A DNA stretch of 64,000 nt from assembly GCA_018894105.1 (NCBI GenBank), contig CM032128.1, forward strand, positions 15,667,001 through 15,731,000, in the 5' to 3' direction. The stretch comes from Jacaranda mimosifolia (Eukaryota > Streptophyta > Magnoliopsida > Lamiales > Bignoniaceae). Positions 32,101 to 43,330 of the stretch are shown here, in pieces (the first letter of the stretch is position 1; every line of letters starts with the position of its first letter). Made by a program: the position numbers and the translations under genes. A model generated the notes under the pieces. The model had not been told where the DNA came from. It made no database searches and worked only from the letters and a program-made list of their open reading frames with translations.

Positions 32101-33637
32101 ACTTAAGTAATATTCACCAACGCCCACACCTGAAAGGGAGATATGTCAGAATAATCAAAGAGATAAACATTTGAACTGATATCACCATGTACATAGATGG
32201 AAATATTTAATATCTAAGCTCAGACCAGACACTTCCTTGTTTGAGATGCTGCACTTGGATGTATCAGATTACGCGTTTTAAGAAGCCTTTAACACTGATA
32301 TCCATCTTCTTCTTGATAATATTTAAAAAAAAAAAAATGGAAAAGAAATTGGCAATTTTGTCCCACGGAAATAACAAAACGAAGCAACCATCACTACACA
32401 CATTATCATAGAATACATCTAACAAAGAGGAACAAACCCATATTAGAGAGGACAACCAACCCGGATGTGAAACACTTCCTCCAGTGGAAGTTGTAGTAAT
32501 GGGCAGCAGATGCAAATTCCAATCTGTCTCAATCGACGGAAACCGCTCTAATAGCTTCTTATAGTCATCATCACCTGCCAAGAACCCAATCAACCACAAT
32601 TTTCCACCTGGGTTGATCAATAATCTCTTCAGCTCTGAAACCATATAATTAACAACATCCACAGATTCAACATCCACTAAAGCCTTCAAATCCCCACAGT
32701 TTAAAATAATGCCGGGCCCTTGGCAATCCTCCAGCATTTCATCCACTTGTTTAAACTTCAATCCCATCATCTCTTCACTCAAACCTTTACCGATAAACTC
32801 AGAAATCTCATGCTCCATGGAAACCACACTCAACCCATCAATTTCTTTGGGGAGAACTCCAGTTTCACCTCTCTTTAAACAATCTATGAATGTCCTATAA
32901 GCTTCACTTGCACAAACTCCAATGAGCAATGGATTTCTCCTAGTTCTCTTCAAAAGAATTTCACCTATTCTTCTTGAATTTTCGTCAAGTTTTTCTGTAG
33001 CAGCAGCCTCGGAGAATGAGAAATTATGACCGCGTTTGTTCAGCTCGAAATCATTCAAATTACATAGAAACAGGGGCGGAGGCCGAGAAGTAATCGAGGA
33101 GCATCTTGGCATGGTGAGAGGGTTTAGAATTGCTAACTTTATCTCGTTGGTCCGGAAACCCGCATCACCGAAGACCCGGCTAACGATCGGATCATCCAAA
33201 ATGGACATAATGAAATGTTTCAACTCAACTTTTACGGTAGAAATCGAAGGAGAATTCGAATTCAACTGCTGCTGATACAGATGAAAGGTTTCCGGATGGC
33301 GTCTCTGATTGGCTTGGGATCTCTTAATCGCGGCCATCAGGGAATTCGCGACTGGCGGCTCGTCACCGGCGGATTTGGATACTGAAACCCTGTCGAGGGC
33401 GACGCCGACGCAGAGTTCCAGAGCTCGGAACTGGAGGCGTGGAGCGTACGCGCTGCTCCTGGCGCGTGTGCAAGCCTCTCGGAGACTGGAGGAAGGTAGA
33501 GCTAGTAGGGCGGATACTATGTGCAACGACGTGGTCTGCGCGTGGCTACGCCGCCTCGCCACGGCTACAGCATCGTCCAAGACTGCCGCCGCCGCCTCTG
33601 CCAAGCATTGGCGGGCTACGCCCACCGGCGTTGGCAT
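29130..33637 (-). CDS. SMXL: SMXL6/7/8-type (D53-like) strigolactone-signalling repressor, three exons
   Basis: A nuclear Clp/HSP101-related protein that represses transcription until strigolactone-bound D14 and SCF-MAX2 trigger its degradation. Exon 1 runs 33,637 to about 32,457: ATG MPTPVGVARQCL, double Clp-N domain with SHAQTTSLHIVSALLALP, SLMAAIKRSQANQRRHPE and FIMSILDDPIVSRVFGDAG. Exon 2 is 31,338-31,092 (LMRSFVPFGGFFS), with acceptor 'ttgcag' and donor 'gag|gtttgt'. Exon 3 is 30,965-29,130, from acceptor 'tgcag|gcc' to the stop: a degenerate Walker A (GPDKVGKRK), the D2 ATPase-like region, the EAR motif IDLNLPLE near 29,575 and the end LPARINVN. Exon order and end match full-length SMXL7. 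The exon 1 donor is not certain. The D2 degron motif RGKT is replaced (30,042-30,062). Which of SMXL6, 7 or 8 it is cannot be told here. Confidence 0.93.
30966..31091 (-). other. SMXL intron 2
   Basis: 126 bases with donor 'gag|gtttgt' and acceptor 'tgcag|gcc', phase 0 on both sides. The join restores the order seen in the family (conserved Cys-containing block, then a 'LQRKWSDICQ' helix). Confidence 0.85.
31339..32456 (-). other. SMXL intron 1
   Basis: About 1.1 kb, AT-rich. The acceptor at 31,339 ('tatacttgcag') is good. The donor is ambiguous: phase-compatible GT sites occur at 32,456 and 32,453, neither with a strong consensus. The open frame running on to 32,264 past this point is intron read-through. 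Confidence 0.75.
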
Positions 33638-34100
33638 CGCCGGCAAGCTTATCCGTATAAATATATGTATATATTGTAAGTTGGAAAAAATAATCCAGTG
33701 CAAAAATAAAATAATACCAAGAATGTTTTTTTTTATTTTTCTTTTTCTTTTTTCAAGCTTTTTGGCCTTTTGGGTGAAAGAGATTTTTTTTTTTTAAAAA
33801 AAATAAAATTATTTCAAGAATGAAGTTTTCAGAAGCTTTAGAATTATTAATTGAAGTTGCAGAGGTTGAGATAAAAAGGAAGGAATTTTTGTTGGTGGGA
33901 GAGTGTTGTGGGCCAAAGTTAGAGAAGCGATGGAGATTGAGCATAAACAAAAGCTGAGCATAGATTCTGTATCAGAATTGGAGGAAGATAGATATTTTCC
34001 ATTGTTTATTCATCCCTAAAGGGGTAAAGGCTAAAGGCTAAAGGCTAAAGGCTAAAGGCTAAAGCAAATTGATTAGATCGATAGTGTTGTCCTATTGCAT
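33638..34100 (-). promoter_or_regulatory. SMXL 5' flank
   Basis: Immediately upstream of the ATG at 33,637. Long A/T runs at 33,720-33,810. No TATA box could be singled out with confidence. A 7-bp tandem repeat lies about 390-430 bases before the ATG. Confidence 0.45.
34025..34064 (+). repeat. (TAAAGGC)5 minisatellite
   Basis: Five perfect 7-bp units plus a partial sixth, upstream of the SMXL gene. The unit resembles but does not equal the plant telomere repeat. Confidence 0.97.
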
Positions 34101-34667
34101 TGAAGGTAATCGTTTCAGGCCCTCAACTCCGCATATATGTTATATTTTATCCCCTCGAATTAACAAATACATTTTTTGCTCCCTTCAACTAAAAAAAGAA
34201 TATGTCATATATATATATATATATATATTTATTCTATTTGTCTTTTGAAAATATTTCAAAAAATATTGAATTAAAATTTTTAATTTTATTTAAAGATAGT
34301 CATGTGGCCATTAATTTAAATTAGATCAAAATTACATTATATCTTTATACAAAAATAATAATTTTATTCAATAAATTAACTTTACTCAAAATTATAATAA
34401 ATAATTTCTAAATTTTTAGTACTTCCACAGAAAACTTTTAAGATCTTAAGCAAAAATGATAATTTTTTACAAAATAGAAATAGATAGGTAGGCAGAAAAT
34501 ATTTTGAAAGCAAGATACTCTTTATAAATTTTAACAAAACAATTTCGTAACTTGAAAAGAAAAGATGTCTCAGCAAAAAAGGCAATCCAAGAGATCAAAT
34601 ATATGAGATTATGGATAAGTTGCCGGACCATACTTTAGACTGATGCCATCCTATTCCTACCTTAAGG
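34101..34667. other. AT-rich intergenic DNA
   Basis: No gene recognised. (AT)n run at about 34,207-34,230. Confidence 0.5.
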
Positions 34668-34827
34668 GCCTGTTTGATTTTATTTTCATTCTCATTTCTA
34701 TTTCTATCATTTTCAAAATTTAAAAAGTTAGTTAGTAAAAAATAAGTTAAAAATGAGTTTGTATTTAAATAGATTATTAAAAAAAATAATGATTATATTA
34801 AATTTAGTAGGTTGTAGGTAGATAGAG

Positions 34828-34863
<36 letters not shown>

Positions 34864-35035
34864 GAGAAGAAATATAGGTTATAGGAAAAAAATATAGATA
34901 TAAGTTATTTGGGAATGCAATTTGAGAATAAAAATAAAAATATATTAGGTGAAAATGTGTATAAAGTAATGTGTTTTTATTTTTAAATAGTAGAAAATGT
35001 GAAAATGGAGTTTGAGAATGAAAACAATCATGGTC
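34668..35035. mobile_element. possible MITE
   Basis: The left end 'gggcctgtttgattttattt' followed by 'tcattctcattt' is the approximate inverse of the right end 'gagaatgaaaacaatcatgg'. 'GGGCCTGTTTG' is a frequent end of plant hAT-type MITEs. The interior includes an (AAT)n run at about 34,829-34,862. No target duplication is clear. Confidence 0.45.
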
Positions 35036-35756
35036 TACTATTTAATGATGATTTTGACGATTAATTACTTAATTATCGTAAAAGGGTTGAAGCTAATTTA
35101 TTAAATAAAAATTATTTTTTAAATGACAGTATATGTATATAATTCAACTATGGTATTAAAATTGATACAAAGTGATTATTCTGTTATTTAAATATTAACT
35201 TTAAAATTAATATTTTTCAAATATTATGCAAAGAGGGATAAAGTTAAGTAAATAATATTTTCTGAATTTGATTGATAAAATTTATATTTTCTTAGTTGGT
35301 GGGGTAGAGTACCACAGACATATAGTTAAGAGGGGTAAAGTTAAATTCTCCTTTTCTTATATATTATTTATTTTATGGAGAGCTTTATTTGGCTAGTGTT
35401 TTGATTGGAACATGGTAAATATATCGGCTCGCTAGCAGTATAACTAAATTTTAATATCCTATAGTTGCAGAAAGTGATTTCTACAATCATATCCAAAAAG
35501 TCATGAATTGGTTGGACTTTCCCTAACCTCCACTCATTTCAAAACTCACTGTTTTATTTAATGCACTTCCATTTCTTATCTTTTACTGGAAAATATTTTT
35601 TTCATTCATCATCCCGTTCCTATCTTTTATGGGAAAAAAGTATATCTCCAAACTATCGTTGCATTCTAGGACTAATTTTGTCTTTGCATATAACCAAACC
35701 AAGTTACTAACGCTAATATATATCCACTACCTTGTACTAGAAATGACTGAATAATT
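35036..35756. other. AT-rich intergenic DNA
   Basis: No gene or repeat recognised before the copia 5' LTR. Confidence 0.5.
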
Positions 35757-36668
35757 TGTAGAATTCAGCTTGTGGCCTATGAGCCACCAACTTGGTGTGA
35801 AATGAAAAGGTGGTCTTGAATATTAAATTCAAAGAAACATCTACTTAATGTATTCATCTCAATGAAGAGATGTTAATAGTGTATTTACATGCCAAATTAA
35901 TGAAAGATTGAATGAGAAAATGAAGTTTAAAGTGAGCAACTTGAAAATGCAATTTTGTGGGCAAACCAAGGGTCAAACCAAGCTATCTTATATCTAAGTG
36001 ATATGTTTTATACAGCTTGGGTGCTGTGTGAGTGTGGGTGTGACCAGATTAATTTGTCTTGGACAATATTCTAATTTTCAGTCCAAAATTTATAGCTTTA
36101 CAGAAATTACTGGTGTGCCTTTTAGGTTGCTCGATTAATTACTCATTATGAAGGAGTAATGTGGCCTAATTAAATTATGCCTCTTAATGTAGCCATGTAA
36201 CACCTATGAATAGGACTAGTTAGAAGGGGGGATAAAACACATTCACAAGCACTCCGGCATGCATACTGCATACATAGTACATTGTGGTATCATTACAAAG
36301 AAAGAGTCTCAAGTTAGTAGGTTCGGTGTCACAGCCAATTAGCCAATTGGAGTGTCGCCTTTGGCTGTGGAAGAATCATTGTATCTTGGGAGGCTGTTCG
36401 TCGGAGTCCTTTGAGTATCGGTTAGGGGACGAATAAAGCCTTAAGAAAGCTGTGGTTCCACAAGCCTCGATTCTACTTTAATATATTCTGATTCAATTCT
36501 CCAAGTAGGATCCTCTATTTTCAATGCTACTTAAATTTGTGATTTCTATTGATAATATCAAGTTATTTGCTATTGCTCGTTATAAGCTATATTAGTTTCT
36601 GTCTCTAGCTTATGTTTATTGGTTCAACTAACACTAGCACAAGCATACACTTCTATAATTTTTCAACA
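35757..36668 (+). repeat. 5' LTR of outer copia
   Basis: About 910 bp, starting 'tgtagaattc' and ending 'tttttcaaca', matching 49,495-50,395 with several small indels. No clear tRNA-Met primer site follows it. Confidence 0.88.
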
Positions 36669-36758
36669 ATCTTAAGGCTTTATTTGTTTGCTTAATCATT
36701 GTGTTGTGTCAAAGAATTCATATTTTTCTCTTTTCCATTTTAGCAACGAAAGTGAAAC

Positions 36759-37085
36759 ATGGCATCAAACATCGAAGCAACAAATGTTACAAACATTAAG
36801 TCTAACGCTGGTTCTGGTTATGGAGCACACCCTGTTCTTGTTGTGCCTCTTGTTGCTCCTACTCCTGTACCAGTAGGATAGGCTGAAAAGCCAGTGAAGT
36901 TTAATGGGCATGACTTCAAAAAGTAGCCGCAGAAAATGTTGTTTTATCTCACCACTCTCAATTTGGCAAGGTTTTCGCAAAAGCAATGTCCTCTGCTTGG
37001 TGAAAATCTGAACATGCAAACTGTGGCTGCGGTTGATGCATGGAACCACACAGTTTTTTTATGCAAAAACTACATCGTCCTATCA
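36759..37085 (+). pseudogene. outer copia gag fragment
   Basis: From the ATG at 36,759 the frame reads MASNIEATNVT..., then 'KPVKFNGHDFKK' and MLFYLTTLNLARF near 36,936, and in the next frame 'DAWNHTVFLCKNY' near 37,034. These are N-terminal blocks of a common copia Gag. Stops lie near 36,880 and 36,925. The rest of gag is missing. Confidence 0.78.
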
Positions 37086-37094
37086 ATATCTTCA

Positions 37095-37328
37095 GGGGGG
37101 GTGTCTAGCAAAGGTGGGAATTCCATCTCTAAAATTGGTCAAAATAGGACCAAAAGCAATTGGTGGAATCTTTATTGGGTATGCACAACACAATGCAACA
37201 TATAGATTCTTTGTCTTCAAATTCTAGATAGATGATATTCATGTCAATACTATTATCGAGTCAAGGAATGCTAGTTTCTTTGAATAAACATTTCCTTGGA
37301 AAGAAGATGAAAGCTGATGGAACTATAG
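37095..37328 (+). pseudogene. outer copia integrase C-terminal/linker fragment
   Basis: 'CLAKVGIPSLKLVKIGPKAI' and 'GGIFIGYAQHNATYRF' (37,100-37,210), then 'IIESRNASFFE' near 37,250, are the blocks between the copia integrase core and RT. They follow gag directly, so protease and the integrase core have been deleted. The fragment is cut at 37,328 by the nested element. Confidence 0.8.
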
Positions 37329-37333
37329 ATAAA

Positions 37334-39552
37334 TTAGAGCTAGTAAGGCACGAAGATCCAATTATAAAAACTTCAAAAGCTTAATAAAATAGTGCTTAAA
37401 TGCTAATTAGGATCAAATCATGCTTGAGATTCAGATTATGATAGAGTGTTACCTTGAAATTGCAAACTCCAAGGAGAATGAAGTGAACTCTTCAACTTTC
37501 TAGAAATTGTCAGCAAATGCGTAGCTGGAGAGGAGCGATTTTTGCCTTCATCAAATCACCTCCAAAAATCATGAAAAAATTACTGGAGCTACTCAACACC
37601 TTGAGGAACCCTCAGTAAAAAAAATCAGATTGAAAAGTCTTCTGGATCTCCCTGGAGAAAATTTCCAATTCGGGCTCTGTGCAGTGGATCTCCAAAATCG
37701 TAGCAAACAAAGTAGTTTGCTTCTATTGATATGATCCACAAACCAAATAGATCTTCCAAAATCTCTAGCCTGTAAGCTGGAAGAAGGCCAGAGATGTGCT
37801 ATGGAGGAGGCCGATTTTGGTAGGGAAGAAGAAGAAAAAGCAAAGCTTTCAACACATGAATGCAATGCTTGCAAGAATTTTGGAGGGAATGGTGGAGAAT
37901 CTAATTCTTCACACTTTTTGACATAATGGCCAGCCCTCTCTCTCTATATCTATATATAAGTGCTGAAAAGTGTGATGCCAAGGTGGCATCACACCTCCCA
38001 TGAGGAAAAGGGGTAGCCAACTTGCATTTTGCCAAGATGGCAAGTGCAAATCCAAATCTAATTTGAATTTCATTTGCATTTTAATTATATTTTAAATATA
38101 ATTTCAAGTTAATTAAAATGCTAATTCAAATGAACATTTCATTTGAATTTTTCCTCCAAAATGTGTTCTTCTCATTAATTAAATTAAACACTTTAATTTA
38201 ATTAATTAACCTTTGACTTAACTCTTAAGTCAAATAAGCTCAACCTTAAGCTTGAATTTTGTTAACTTAACTACTTAAGTTAACTTGACCAATTGATGAT
38301 CATATTGGCACCAAATATTTAACTTCTTAATTATTAGTCTAATTTAACTCCTTAAATTAATTTATTAACTTAACACTTCAATTAATAAAGCTAAAATTGA
38401 CCTTCAAAATTGGTACCTTAAAATCAGTCCACTAAGAGATATTTTCTAACACTTAGACAATCTTTTCTGCATTAATTAGGAAGCTAATTGGCTTTTGTGC
38501 ATGACGCAACAAGTTCTATCATTCATTAGACATGGGCTCACAACTCGTGGTGACTTTTGAATATCATATATTCGTTTTAGTTTAAAACACTTTTAAACTA
38601 ATCGACTCGATTCAATTAATCTCACTAATTGAAGAGTACCCAATCTCCATGGTCGATGTCCAACCTCAAGCCCATGGAGCCCAACTAATTGGCCGAAATG
38701 AATGTTTTGGAGAACCATTATAGCTCTACACTTAGCATGCAAATACAGTCCTTCCATCTCTTATCTCCTAAAAGAGGCCTAGGGCAAGATATTTGTCGAC
38801 TCTCTAATAGCCTGATACTATGCTTCTATTCTCAATGTTCGATTCCCTTGTGTGACCTTATCTTTGGAAAACTCCTTTTCCAAATTCTCACACCACCTTG
38901 CGCAAGGATTTCTTTGAATCAATCATTATAAAATAAATAGAAGATGCACTCACCCTTCACAGAAGCGATGAGTCAGATTCCATCTTGGATCTCACAAACC
39001 TTTATGCCAAGTAGCTCATACCCAACTTCAACTCGAAAGACCAGTTAAGTGGTCGAGGAAAAGTCAAAGCACGACGACCAGACACAAGGTCACCATGGAT
39101 CCTCAAGTTAGAGGACTAATAATACGCACTAGCGTAAGCTGGAGAACTTGACACTAAAGCTATATAGTGGATTCTCCGGTGGGCCTTCAGTACTTTGTTC
39201 TCTAACAAGCACCCATATCTCATATTGTTGCTCATGGAACGAAGCAATATCCAACTCTTGGATTTATGTATCATCAGTGCAAGTCTATCCGGATCTTAGA
39301 TGCCATGTCTCATAAGATCCTACGACTTGGAAGATTTAAGATCACGACCGTGTGAGACTTATTCCATGGTCAACGAACCAAGTCCTGTAGTCATAAGTGA
39401 TCTAGGGGCTTCATCCAAATGCAAGTGAAGTAATAATGAGCATAAGATGAAGATAGCCATATAAAGAATATCATTCAATCAAGAATATCATTTTACAAGG
39501 AAATAGCTTTTACAAGGCCAATCTAATTGGTTTGTCAGGCACCATTCCAACA
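37334..39552 (-). repeat. 3' LTR of nested copia
   Basis: About 2.2 kb. On the minus strand it starts 'tgttggaatggtgcctgac' at 39,552 and runs to 37,334, next to the 'ataaa' duplication. ORFs within it (e.g. 37,593-37,874) are not genes. Confidence 0.93.
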
Positions 39553-39566
39553 ATCTCCCACTTGTC
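39553..39566 (-). other. polypurine tract of nested copia
   Basis: The minus strand reads 'caagtgggagat' directly before the 3' LTR. Confidence 0.88.
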
Positions 39567-41170
39567 CTAAAGCCAATGCCCCATGGCCTTGAGACCTATC
39601 TTCTCAAGATGTTCTTCAACGACCTTTTGCATTAGGGGTTTTATCAGTGGATCTGCTAAATTCTCATCTGAGGCAACTTTGTCCACTCAGTTGTCACCTC
39701 TATCAATTTGCTATCATATATCAAATGATAACACATTTACTGTGTTTGGATTACTGATGAGAACTTGGCTCAAGTCCAAAATTATCTTCCAAAGACAACC
39801 GTGGGCTTATGCACGCTAGGCACTACATCTAACTCTTAGATGGAGTTTTTATCCAAGCAAATTCTTTTGTGGTTTCCAAAACTATAAATTATTTCACCTC
39901 AGTGGTTGTCTCGGCCGTGGTGTATTGTTGGAACTTTTCCAACTTACCATGTCGTCATTAAGGCAAAATAAAAATCTAAAAGCGGATTTCATGTCATCTA
40001 CATCGGATTGGAAACCTGAATCTAAAAACCCTCGAGTTTCAATTCTCCATTGCCGTATACCAAAAACAAATCCTTAGTCCTTCTCAAGTATTCAAGGAAT
40101 GCTTTAACAACTATCTAGTGACTCTCATAAGGATTTGATTGGAACTTATTCATAACACTTAGTGAGTGTACCACATCTGGTCTTATACATTGAACTACAT
40201 ATATTATGCTACTGATAGTGGAGGCATAAGGTATGTGGGACATCCTTTGTGTCTCGTTTTCAGTCTTAGGGGCCATAGACTTGGAGAGTAGGAATGCCAT
40301 GTCCCATGGGAAGAAATTTCTTCTTAGATTCTTCTATACTAAATCCCTTTAGTATCTTATCAATGTACGGGATTTGGGATAGCCACAGCATCCTTTTAGA
40401 TCTATCTCCATAGATATGTATTCCCAATATGTAGGATGCTTATCCTAAATCCTTCATGGAGAATTGTGTGGATAACCACACTTGAGTACACTTTAACATT
40501 CCCATCTCATTCGCTATGAGAAGGATGTCATCGATATAAAGCACAATAAATTGTACAATACTCCCACTAGCCTTCTTATACATACATGGTTCATACATAT
40601 TTTTTACAAAGCTAAACAATTTGACCATTTTGTCAAAATGTATGTCTATTTTTGGGACGCTTGTTAGAGTCCATAAATAGATCTCTGGAGTTTGTAAACC
40701 TTTTGCTCACTCTCCTTGGATGTAAAACCTTGTAGTTGCTTCATATAGATTTCTTTTTCAATGTCTCCATTGAGGAAAATGGGTTTTACATCCATTTGCC
40801 ATATCTCATAGTCATGATATAAGACTATGGCAAATAGATTCGCATGGACTTAGACATTGCGACTGGTGAAAAGGTTTTCTCAAAATCAATACTGGGTCTT
40901 TTAGTTTAACATTTTGCCACTAGTCATACCTTAAAAGTCACTACTTATCCATTTACTCCAAGCTTTTGCTTATAGATCCACTTGCAACCAATGTGAACTA
41001 TTCCCTTTGGTGGATCTATCAAAGTCCATACTTTATTTGAGTACATAGAGTCCATTTTGGATTTCATGGCTTTAAGCAAACATCCCGAGTCTATGTCCAA
41101 CATAGCTTCCTCATAGGTTTTCGGATCACTATCTAATTGACCTATTTTAATAAAGGAATCCAAACTTTTT
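39567..41170 (-). pseudogene. nested copia reverse transcriptase and RNase H, broken
   Basis: On the minus strand: 'MDSMYSNKVWTLIDPPKG' and 'GCKWIYKQKLG' near 41,080-40,950 open the RT, 'FIVLYIDDILLIANEMG' near 40,545 is the catalytic block, and 'AFLLSKSMAPKTENETQR' then 'VQCIRPDVVHSLSVMNKF' near 40,300-40,150 begin RNase H. 'LRRTKDLFLVYG' follows near 40,085. Several stops and frame changes separate these pieces. Confidence 0.88.
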
Positions 41171-41399
41171 GGGTTACTTCTTAATTCGGTCCGACCTTCT
41201 CAGAGGTTATGTGCAAGGCTCTTTGATATATATTTATTTCTATCGCTTGTGGGATTTGATGATCATCTCGAACTTTACCAAGTTCAACAACTTCTTTTTC
41301 CATCTTATAGAAATTCCTTTCAAAAAGGTGGCATTCTTCGAAACAAACACCTTTTGTTCTAAGGGATCTAGAAGTAATAACCCATAGACTCTCTTAGGT

Positions 41400-42130
41400 A
41401 TCCCATAAACTTGCATAAGGTGGATCTACTATCCAACTTATCTCCTATTGTCCATCTCATGTAGGCGGAAGATCCCCAAACCAAGATACATTGGTAAGAG
41501 GGTGCTTTGCGATATCTCATATGGTGCTTTGGATACCAACTTTGAAGGTACTACACTTAGTAACTTCACCATCATCTTTAAGGTGTATCCCTTAAAAGAT
41601 ATAGGCACATAGAAGAAACTCATCATGGAACGTACTATATCCAACAAGTTACGATTTTTCTTCTCATCTACTCTATTATGTTGGGGTGTGTCGGGTGGAG
41701 TCCATTGAGAGAGAATCCTATTCTCCTTGAAATAATCCAAGAATTCGGTGCTCAAGTATTCTCCCATTAGATTCGATCGAAGAGCTTTAATACTTAGTCT
41801 TAATTACTTTGCCACTTCACTCCTATACACTTTGAACTTTTTAAAGGCTTCGGACTTATTCTTCATAAGAAACACGTGTTCGAACCGACTATAGTCATCG
41901 GTGAAGATGATGAAGTATGAATAGCCTCCTCTCCCACTAACTCTTAGTGGTCTACGAATATCCGTATAGATCAAATCCAAGAGACTTGTGGAGCACTCCG
42001 TTTATCTTGCAAAAGGAGCTATGGTCATTTTTTCCTTTAAACAAGATTCATAAGCAGGAAGATCTTCAATGCCACTAACTTTTAGTGCTTTGAGAGCTTC
42101 TAACTTGCTCATCTTATTTTTAGAGATATG
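41400..42130 (-). pseudogene. nested copia integrase, broken
   Basis: The minus strand shows the zinc-binding segment 'SKLEALKALKVSGIEDLPA' near 42,095, the core block 'LLDLIYTDIRRPLRVSGRGG' near 41,970, 'YSYFIIFTDDYSRFEHVFLM' near 41,905, and 'GEYLSTEFLDYFKENRI' followed by 'TPPDTPQHNRVDEKKNRNLL' in the open part 41,767-41,438. Frame breaks occur near 41,770. The usual NG of 'QQNGVAERRNRTLL' reads NR here. Confidence 0.87.
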
Positions 42131-42399
42131 CTCAAGTCTGGCATGTCATAACATGGAATTTTCTTGGACATCTAATTTTCTTACTTTTTTGAAAGTGCAC
42201 AAGTGATGGTTGAGAATCCAATATGTATAATCCTTTGTTAAGTATACCATAAGCAATTAAAGAACCCATTCTTTAATGCCTTTAATCTCCCATTTGATAT
42301 AGAAGGATCAAATCCTTCAGTATCCAAAACGAGAATTTGAAATAATGTTCTCAACAATATATGGCACATAATAGGAAGGTTTCAATACAATTACGGAGT

Positions 42400-42570
42400 T
42401 CCCTAAGTCCAACTTATTATACGCCTTCGGCTTTGGTCACAATTCTTGCTCCTTAGCTAAGGCGGTGGATCATATCCACATCATTTAGTTTTATTCTTCT
42501 TTCTTATTCTTTGTAACAACTTACAAAGATAAGAACCACATGCGATATCGCATATCCATGAGGAAGAATT
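42400..42570 (-). pseudogene. nested copia protease remnant
   Basis: The minus strand near 42,560 reads 'SSWICDIACGSYLC', the copia protease block (usually WVLDTGCGSHIC), with the catalytic D-T-G changed to D-I-A. Decayed on both sides. Confidence 0.65.
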
Positions 42571-42639
42571 TATCCTTAAATGTACTTCAATAAAGTACAT
42601 ACCTTTGTAAAGGGTTGCAAGGTATTTCTTGAAAAATCG

Positions 42640-43330
42640 CTTCCAATTGCCTATCTAGCCAAAGTAGAAACAAATAATATTGACTATATCCTCTATAATC
42701 TTCTTGACTCCTTCGGATGCCTTTAATTGTTGTTTTCCCTTGGAGGAAGAACTTTTCTTTCTTTTGCCTCCTTTTCTAGTACCCCTAGGGCCTATAGACT
42801 TGGAGGAGGTAACAAGTGGTCTATTTCTAGATCAACACTTTTATCCATTAAACTCGACAAGGATGTGAGGATCAAATCCTCATGGAAATCATTGTACATC
42901 ACCACATCTAAGTAGAAAAAGCTTCTTCAAGCCTACTCATCTTTAGATTGTAGTGAATGACACGTGACTTCATATCCATCCTAGCTTTAAAAAATCTCTT
43001 TTGACAACATGAACTTCTCATACCTTGTTTTCTTTACAACTCCTGTAAGCTTTAACCAAGGTACTATTCACGTATCTTTGAGACTTTTAAAGTTTGTAGA
43101 TGCCACCAAGAGACTATGGGATAGAACGATTCTAAACCCAATTCATGAGCTTTTCACGTATCCTTGATCTACATTAATCCCCTTGGGATTCGAAGCACCT
43201 TGATATAGGACATATATCCTCTTCTAGGAATCTAGAACGATTTTTGAGGTTAAGTCAATCGTGGAAATTTGGCCCAATTGGTTTATTGGTTTTCAACATA
43301 ACGTTAAGTGGAACATTAAACCATTCTTGA
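42640..43330 (-). pseudogene. nested copia gag, broken
   Basis: The minus strand from about 43,310 aligns with the gag start of the copia at 62,365 (shared nucleotides around 'ccaattgggccaaatttcc' and 'gaggatatatgtcctatatc'). The basic tail 'GPRGTRKGGKRKKSSSKGK' near 42,790-42,730 matches the same tail near 63,000. The middle is too decayed to read. Confidence 0.7.

Noticed and set aside
33036..33797. Plus-strand open frames (up to 162 codons) opposite SMXL exon 1
   Set aside because: Caused by the GC-rich antisense strand of the Clp-N exon; the minus-strand frame has clear family motifs.
34025..34064. Interstitial telomere repeat
   Set aside because: The unit is TAAAGGC, not TTTAGGG or its complement CCCTAAA.
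36900..37230. Short copia ORFs considered as host genes
   Set aside because: Their motifs are Gag and integrase-linker blocks of the outer copia element.
37593..37874. 93-codon minus-strand ORF
   Set aside because: Lies within the nested copia LTR; the homologous LTRs do not keep it open.
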